A DNA stretch of 64,000 nt from Niastella sp. OAS944 (GTDB taxonomy: Bacteria > Bacteroidota > Bacteroidia > Chitinophagales > Chitinophagaceae), in the NCBI GenBank assembly GCA_024809215.1, contig JANUBW010000006.1:62936-126935 (forward strand). The letters run 5' to 3'. How positions within the stretch are numbered: the first letter of the stretch is position 1; the number at the start of each line of letters is the position of its first letter. Below are positions 59,008 through 64,000 of the stretch, one piece after another. The notes below the pieces were generated by a model. It did not search any database, was not told the DNA's origin, and saw only the letters and a list, made by a program, of their open reading frames with translations. The position numbers and the translations under genes are program-made.

Positions 59008-59730
59008 TCACTTATTCAAAATCTTTTTGGTTACAAATTCATTAAAAAAGAAATCCCTGTAAACATTGCCAATGGGTATTTCATTTTTTTCTATGTATAT
59101 AGTATTGTTGTCAACAGAATCTATTTTGTTTACATTGATTATATAAGACTTGCTGACTCTGACAAAGAAACTTTTTGGAAGTAAATCATTAATAGTTTTA
59201 ATATTCATCAGCGTAATCACTTTTTGATTTTCTAAATAAATAACCACATAGTCTTTTAAACCTTCGATAAAAAGAATGTCACTAAAATGTACTTTGAACA
59301 TTCTGCGGTCTGCCTTTACGAAAATATAATCATCGGTTATGTTTTCAATATTACTGTTTATATAATCATTACGGAATAATTTGCAATACGTCTGTGCCTT
59401 TTCAACTGCTTTTTGAAACCGTTCTAATTTTACAGGTTTGATCAAATAGTCAATAGCGTCGACTTCATAACTCTCAGAAGCAAATTCATGATAAGCGGTA
59501 GTAAACACCACTAAAGTTTTTTTAGGAATAGTTCTGGCAAATTCAATTCCATTCACTCCCGGCATTTGAATATCAAGAAACACTAAATCAACAGCATTTT
59601 TTGCCAGAAATTCTCTTGTAGCATCTGCGCCATTAAATGAAGCTATAGACTCTAGATTTTCTGTCTGATAAACCAGTTTTTGGATTGCTTTTCTTGCTAA
59701 TGGCTCATCATCAACTATTATACAGTTCAT
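59008..59730 (-). CDS. LytTR-family response regulator
   Basis: A 240-residue regulator. The receiver (residues 1-118) has IVDDEP, phospho-acceptor D53 in VDLVFLDIQMPGVNG and YEVDAIDYLIKPVKLERF. The LytTR DNA-binding domain (about 135-240) reads DDYIFVKADRRMFKVHFSDI, FIEGLKDYVVIYLEN and FFVRVSKSYIINVNKI. The stop of the upstream kinase gene is 1 bp away, so the two are one operon. Codons are markedly AT-rich compared with the genes before 58500. It probably controls the divergent PAP2/EptA genes. Confidence 0.93.
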   Translation of the reverse strand: MNCIIVDDEPLARKAIQKLVYQTENLESIASFNGADATREFLAKNAVDLVFLDIQMPGVNGIEFARTIPKKTLVVFTTAYHEFASESYEVDAIDYLIKPVKLERFQKAVEKAQTYCKLFRNDYINSNIENITDDYIFVKADRRMFKVHFSDILFIEGLKDYVVIYLENQKVITLMNIKTINDLLPKSFFVRVSKSYIINVNKIDSVDNNTIYIEKNEIPIGNVYRDFFFNEFVTKKILNK

Positions 59731-59731
59731 T

Positions 59732-60778
59732 TTAAAATTTTAAAGTTAAGGTAACGCAGTACGTTTCCGAATTGTCTTCTATTTTCAAATCATGTGAAGA
59801 AGGGAACAGGAGTTCTAATCTTCTTTTAATATTGGCCAGACCTAATCCTCCGGATTTATTAACTGCTTTTACTGCGGGTTTTGAGTTTATGCATTTGAAA
59901 AAAAGCTCAGTATGGCGAACATGGAAAAACAAATTTACGTAGGATAATTTCGCTGAGTCATTATTGTGTTTTACAGCATTTTCGACAAATGAAATAAATA
60001 ATAAGGGGGGAACCTGAACACCGCTCAACTCACCTTCTTTGGATATTAAAATATTAAAATTATCACGTCGAACTTTTTCTAAGTTTAAAAAATCTTCTAA
60101 AAAATGAATTTCTGAAGTTAATAAAACTTTATCTCTCGAGCTGTCATAAAGCTGATAACGAAGTAGGTCGCTTAGTTTCACCAAAACCTGCGAAGCTTTT
60201 TTAGGATCATCTTCAATTAAAACATTGGCATTATTAAGCATATTAAAAAGGAAATGCGGATTGATCTGATTCTTGAGCTGTTCCAGTTCTGTATTAGTTT
60301 TTGCCAGGTCCAGATCATGAATCAGCTGCGCATCAGATATCCACTGCTGGAATAATTTAACTGCTGCCGATGCAATAATAAGCATCATGATCATAAAGGA
60401 AAAGGTTAAAAAGTTGATATTGTCATCCTCGTAAGGCAGTAAATCAGATTTGAAATAAAAAGAAAAAACTTCGTGCGCGTAGAACGAAAGAATCATGCTT
60501 GAAAGCACAAAAAGACCATAACTCAGGTATTTTTTTCTAAACAAAAGCTTAGGCACAAAAATATACATATTACCATAGGCCAATAAAAATATCTGAAAAA
60601 AAATGACCAGTCGATTATAGGTTTCGAAAGGTTCTACATAGTCCGCCGGACTGTAATACAAAACAACAATACAAAATACGATCGGGAACAAATGACGTTG
60701 AAATCGGTATTTTTCTGCGATGATCAACTGAAGCATCCAGTTGGTGTCCATGTATTTTCTGTGTAAAGTATTATTCAT
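59732..60778 (-). CDS. Sensor histidine kinase (LytS/YehU type)
   Basis: A 348-residue membrane kinase with four predicted helices between residues 30 and 141 (HLFPIVFCIVVLYY, RLVIFFQIFLLAYG, GLFVLSSMILSFYA, FLTFSFMIMMLIIAS), a short coiled coil and a His_kinase domain with H175 in QINPHFLFNMLNNANVLI. The ATP-binding part has SFVENAVKHNNDS and GGLGLANIKRRLELLF. There is no periplasmic propeller, unlike the kinases at 13497-22189, so it probably senses a membrane or envelope signal. It is followed by the LytTR regulator. Confidence 0.92.
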   Translation of the reverse strand: MNNTLHRKYMDTNWMLQLIIAEKYRFQRHLFPIVFCIVVLYYSPADYVEPFETYNRLVIFFQIFLLAYGNMYIFVPKLLFRKKYLSYGLFVLSSMILSFYAHEVFSFYFKSDLLPYEDDNINFLTFSFMIMMLIIASAAVKLFQQWISDAQLIHDLDLAKTNTELEQLKNQINPHFLFNMLNNANVLIEDDPKKASQVLVKLSDLLRYQLYDSSRDKVLLTSEIHFLEDFLNLEKVRRDNFNILISKEGELSGVQVPPLLFISFVENAVKHNNDSAKLSYVNLFFHVRHTELFFKCINSKPAVKAVNKSGGLGLANIKRRLELLFPSSHDLKIEDNSETYCVTLTLKF

Positions 60779-61132
60779 AAACCCATTTTAGGTTTCTGAC
60801 AAATGTAGCAATACTCAAAGAATATAAATCTTTACTATACAAAAGGGTATTAATTATATACCAAATTAAGATTTATAGATGGTAAGCCTTTTCTAAAAAC
60901 TAATAATAACATACAAACCCCAAAAAAGTTATTTCAATCCACATCCCTCCAAAGCGTTTTAAAAATAGTAGTCGACAGCTTTCTTTCCATTAAATTTTAC
61001 CGTGCGATTTATTTACTAGATGTAAGGGCTGCTTTAATATATAAAGTAAGGCATTTGGTATATATAAAATATGCGGGCTCAACAAAAATATACTTTAGCC
61101 GAAATCTGTAAATAAAAACCCGTAATGTGCAA
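60779..61132. promoter_or_regulatory. Divergent control region of the AT-rich module
   Basis: 354 bp with no gene, very AT-rich. It must hold the promoters of the kinase pair (minus) and of the PAP2/EptA genes (plus, possible box TACTTTAG near 61091-61098). The partly symmetrical GGTATTAATTATATACC near 60845 could be a regulator site. LytTR sites are expected here, but I cannot define them. Confidence 0.35.
60800..60807 (-). promoter_or_regulatory. -7 promoter box of the kinase/regulator pair
   Basis: The minus strand reads TACATTTG, an exact TAnnTTTG match, 21 nt before the kinase ATG at 60778. No -33 TTG is seen at 17-23 bp. Confidence 0.4.
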
Positions 61133-61960
61133 ATGAACGTAAACGTTATTAAAAATTATTCCAAACTCAAACTATGTTTATTTTTTTTGCCCATATTTTT
61201 GTTAGTCGCAATTATTTTGTTTTTACACAACAAGGATTCTTTACATACTGATAAATATGTACAGATCCAAAAGGACAATTTCTTTTTCATTAACTATAAT
61301 TTAGGCCAATTCCCAGATGTCATCTATAATATTACCCAATTAGGAGATGCTTCAATTATGTTGTCGGTTTTAAGCATTTTCATTTTGTATGCACCTAAAA
61401 TATGGGAGTCATTAATATCGGCATCGCTGGCTTCTCTTATATTTTCTGCCGGTTTAAAAAGTATATTTCGGGTGCCAAGACCCGCTGTGGTGTTTGATAA
61501 TAATTGTTTTGTTCTCATCGGAAAAAAGGCGGTTGGGCATGCCAGCTTACCCTCTGGACACTCAATTACAGTCTTTACAACATTTACAGTTTTGTTGTTT
61601 GCATTTATGCCCGAAAAGTTGACCTATAAAATTTTATGGGTTCTTTTTACAATTATAACAGGACTAGTTATATCGTTCACAAGGGTAGGCGTAGGAGCGC
61701 ATTATCCGCTTGATGTTATTATTGGCAGCATTATCGGATATATCTCGGGACTGGCAGGGATCTTTATCAGCCGGAGATATAAAATCTGGGCCTGGGTTAA
61801 TAATAAAAAATACTATCCGGTTTTTATTTTATTAATACTGGCTTGTTGTGTGTCATTAATCTGCCAGATAATCGACAAAAATTTGGTGATATTTTATTTG
61901 GTATTAATCGGCTTGATTGTTCCATTTTATAAAATAGTTTATGCGTTTATTAAACAATAA
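61133..61960 (+). CDS. PAP2 family phosphatase, lipid A phosphatase-like
   Basis: A 275-residue membrane protein with about six helices. The three PAP2 motifs are KSIFRVPRP, SLPSGHSITVF and FTRVGVGAHYPLDVIIG. It overlaps the next gene, an EptA-like transferase, by 20 bp. LpxE/LpxF-type PAP2 enzymes remove lipid A phosphates and often work with EptA, so that role is likely here but not proven. The frame opens with GTG at 61127; the ATG at 61133 is preferred. Composition is AT-rich like its neighbours. Confidence 0.88.
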   Translation: MNVNVIKNYSKLKLCLFFLPIFLLVAIILFLHNKDSLHTDKYVQIQKDNFFFINYNLGQFPDVIYNITQLGDASIMLSVLSIFILYAPKIWESLISASLASLIFSAGLKSIFRVPRPAVVFDNNCFVLIGKKAVGHASLPSGHSITVFTTFTVLLFAFMPEKLTYKILWVLFTIITGLVISFTRVGVGAHYPLDVIIGSIIGYISGLAGIFISRRYKIWAWVNNKKYYPVFILLILACCVSLICQIIDKNLVIFYLVLIGLIVPFYKIVYAFIKQ

Positions 61961-63470
61961 TATAAAAATCGTGCACTTTTCTTTATTAATAAGTTGTCTT
62001 AACTTCTTATTCTTTCATTTTCCCTTTTTAAAATTTGTTTTTAATAATGTTGATCATAAAAGTCTTAACGGCATTACCATTATAATTTGTTTTATTATTC
62101 TAATGCTGGTTGCAAATTTCTTTGCCTATTTTCTGACGTTCTTTCTATTACGCTTTGTAGGTAAAATTATTTGGGTATTATTCTTTATTGTCAACGCAAT
62201 TGCAGTTTACTTTATTAATACTTACGGTGTTATAATAGACGAAAGTATGGTCGGCAATGTGCTGAATACCAATTATGCTGAGTCGGCTGGTTTTTTTTCC
62301 ATAAAATTACTATTGTATGTAATTCTGCTTGGCGTTATTCCTGGCATTATTATCATTAAAGCCAAAATAGTAAATGTAACATTCAGGCGGTTTTTAATCA
62401 TTACTTTAGCTAGTTTATTATTTATGTTAATTGTATCATTTGCCAATTCCAAAAATTGGTTGTGGATTGATAAAAATTCAAAAACATTAGGCGGGCTTGC
62501 AATGCCATGGAGTTACACTGTAAATCTTTCTCTTTTTTTTGTACATAAACACCAGGAAAATGAAAAAGAAATATTATTGCCAGATGCTACCATACGAGAT
62601 AACCAGAAATCAGTTGTAGTCTTAGTGATAGGAGAGTCCGCCAGAAGTGAAAATTTTTCTTTATACGGGTACAGTAAAAATACAAATCCTCTTCTTTCAA
62701 AAACCCCTGGTATATTTCATTTTAATGCTACCTCTTGCGCTACCTACACTACTGCAGGTGTAAAGTGTATTTTAGAACATAAAAATACCGGCGAGTTGTA
62801 TGAAATTTTACCCAATTATTTATATAGAAATGGAGTAGAGGTTGTCTGGAGAACTACAAACTGGGGAGAACCACCCGTTCTTATAAAAAATTACCTCAAC
62901 AAAGAAGCGCTGATGAAAAATTGTAAAGGCGATGGATGCGATTACGATGAAGTTCTTCTGAATAACCTGAAAGAGCAAATAGCAGCGAGTACAAAAACCA
63001 AGGTATTGATAGTATTGCACACAAGTATAAGTCATGGACCTGAGTATAGCAAGAAATATCCGCCTAAGTTCGAGACGTTTAGGCCTGTCTGTAATAGTGT
63101 TGAATTAGCGAAATGTTCTAATGCTGAACTGGTCAATGCTTATGACAATACGATTGGTTATACCGATTATATTTTATACAATGTAATTGAAGATTTAAAA
63201 CAATTAAAGGAATATAAAAGTGCAATGATTTTTGTTTCCGACCATGGCGAATCTTTAGGAGAAAAAAATCTATACATGCATGGCTTGCCTTTAAGTCTGG
63301 CGCCAAAAGAACAATATGACATTCCTTTTATAGTTTGGGCATCTGATAACAGTTTAAAACAACTGAAGACAAAAAATTCATTGTCACAAAACCATGTATT
63401 TCATAGTGTTTTAAATTTTTTGGGCATACAAAGTCCTGTTTATAATGAGGAATTGAACATTTTTAAATAG
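61941..63470 (+). CDS. EptA-like phosphoethanolamine transferase
   Basis: A 509-residue membrane enzyme. Five N-terminal helices (to about residue 170) anchor a periplasmic alkaline-phosphatase-type domain. Active-site features match EptA/MCR: GESARSENFSLYGY (E232), nucleophile T270 in SCATYTTAGVKC with the flanking Cys pair C266/C276, and the zinc site FVSDHGESLGEKN. It transfers phosphoethanolamine from phosphatidylethanolamine to lipid A, which lowers surface charge and can give resistance to cationic peptides in other bacteria. It starts inside the PAP2 gene and is co-transcribed with it. AT-rich composition suggests acquisition. Confidence 0.92.
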   Translation: MRLLNNNIKIVHFSLLISCLNFLFFHFPFLKFVFNNVDHKSLNGITIIICFIILMLVANFFAYFLTFFLLRFVGKIIWVLFFIVNAIAVYFINTYGVIIDESMVGNVLNTNYAESAGFFSIKLLLYVILLGVIPGIIIIKAKIVNVTFRRFLIITLASLLFMLIVSFANSKNWLWIDKNSKTLGGLAMPWSYTVNLSLFFVHKHQENEKEILLPDATIRDNQKSVVVLVIGESARSENFSLYGYSKNTNPLLSKTPGIFHFNATSCATYTTAGVKCILEHKNTGELYEILPNYLYRNGVEVVWRTTNWGEPPVLIKNYLNKEALMKNCKGDGCDYDEVLLNNLKEQIAASTKTKVLIVLHTSISHGPEYSKKYPPKFETFRPVCNSVELAKCSNAELVNAYDNTIGYTDYILYNVIEDLKQLKEYKSAMIFVSDHGESLGEKNLYMHGLPLSLAPKEQYDIPFIVWASDNSLKQLKTKNSLSQNHVFHSVLNFLGIQSPVYNEELNIFK

Positions 63471-63538
63471 CGGAAGACTATGAATTCCGGTTGACGTGGC
63501 AGACAGCTTCTTCCTTTGCTTTCTTATCGCCAACCGCA

Positions 63539-64000
63539 TTAAGGCTCTTCACATTCCCGTTTAACATTCGTAAACAATTTTTCAAATTCGTTCGCTGCGC
63601 TTCCGTCGTTTACTATATGAAATGTACTACTATTTGCACAGTTGCCCCATCCGAAAGTTATTAAATCGATCTTCGCATAAATTAACTTTTCAGGCGAATT
63701 GTATTTATCATAAAATCTTGCCATAAAGGCTTCGGGTGAACCGTTTTTTGCTTTTAATTCTTCAGCAAAACTTTTCCATGTTGCAAATAATATGCTTGTG
63801 TCTGTTGCGTTCAGGGCAGTAACAAACCGTTCACAGGATTTTGAATATCTGTTATTCAACAGTACTTCCGGGTTATCGAATGCCTGTATTTTCAGTTTAT
63901 CAAATTCGTACTCTTCATCCAGTTGTTGCAGCGTTTGCTTTTTTAGGGTGTTCCAAAAAGGAGCATCGACGATCTTCAACTTTTCAAGGAACGATTTCTT
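63539..64000 (-). CDS. Partial hypothetical protein
   Basis: The frame is open to the right edge of the window (upstream codons KKSFLEKLKIVDAPFW), so the true start lies beyond it. At least 153 residues are visible, largely helical and charged (LQQLDEEYEFDKLKIQAFDN, ATWKSFAEELKAKNGSPEAF), ending with NSSTFHIVNDGSAANEFEKL. There are no membrane segments. No family is recognised. Base composition returns to that of the first part of the window, so the AT-rich block appears to end before it. Confidence 0.65.
   Translation of the reverse strand, partial: KKSFLEKLKIVDAPFWNTLKKQTLQQLDEEYEFDKLKIQAFDNPEVLLNNRYSKSCERFVTALNATDTSILFATWKSFAEELKAKNGSPEAFMARFYDKYNSPEKLIYAKIDLITFGWGNCANSSTFHIVNDGSAANEFEKLFTNVKRECEEP

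Noticed and set aside
58700-63540. attL/attR pair of an integrated island at tRNA-Val
   Set aside because: No second copy of the tRNA 3' end was found near 63470-63540, and no integrase is present, so the island claim rests on composition and content only.

Overview
This window comes from a member of the Bacteroidota, most likely the Chitinophagaceae (Niastella/Chitinophaga-like). The evidence is a SusC/SusD pair under a hybrid two-component system, promoters of the TAnnTTTG type, an MqnA protein of the futalosine menaquinone route, LytTR two-component systems and moderate GC. Both ends cut through genes.

Layout. Bases 1-8996 carry housekeeping genes: a partial duplicated-domain protein, MgtC, a LacX-type epimerase, release factor 3, a double GNAT protein, purB, mqnA and a secreted protein. 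Bases 9236-22961 look like one long operon: a glycosyltransferase, two methyltransferases and two more glycosyltransferases, then three tandem paralogous propeller-type histidine kinases and one LytTR response regulator. A further glycosyltransferase and a YfhO-type membrane protein converge on it. Bases 26856-37412 hold a small membrane protein, a YhhQ-type queuosine precursor transporter, a GNAT, a PrsW protease, a secreted HExxH/propeller protein, a PAP2 phosphatase and valS, then a gene-poor stretch with two very small membrane-protein genes. Bases 37413-42738 hold an exonuclease/GIY-YIG fusion, a lipoprotein, aat and clpS (N-degron pathway) and two hypotheticals. Bases 42800-56607 are a polysaccharide utilization locus: hybrid sensor, SusC, SusD, a DUF5017-like lipoprotein and a PL8 lyase fused to a GH88 hydrolase. 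This suggests uptake of a uronic-acid-containing glycan such as a glycosaminoglycan. After an AraC regulator and tRNA-Val comes an AT-rich block (about 59000-63470) with a LytTR two-component pair, a PAP2 phosphatase and an EptA-like phosphoethanolamine transferase, probably an acquired envelope-modification module.

The most unusual signals are noncoding. (1) At 41201-41510 about fifteen 20-bp units repeat with no visible indel, and units that leave the consensus tend to stay complementary to a neighbour. (2) Many gene ends carry hairpins built from short repeated words. Some are dispersed elements, for example 22970-23050 and its inverted relative at 38806-38900, and several share the core GAAATACAG. 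(3) A roughly 280-bp segment is duplicated at 56744 and 57291 on either side of a small inverted-repeat element. (4) Several promoter boxes lie so close to start codons that leaderless transcripts are likely.

All coordinates and motif matches were read by eye. Family names rest on recognised motifs, not on database searches.
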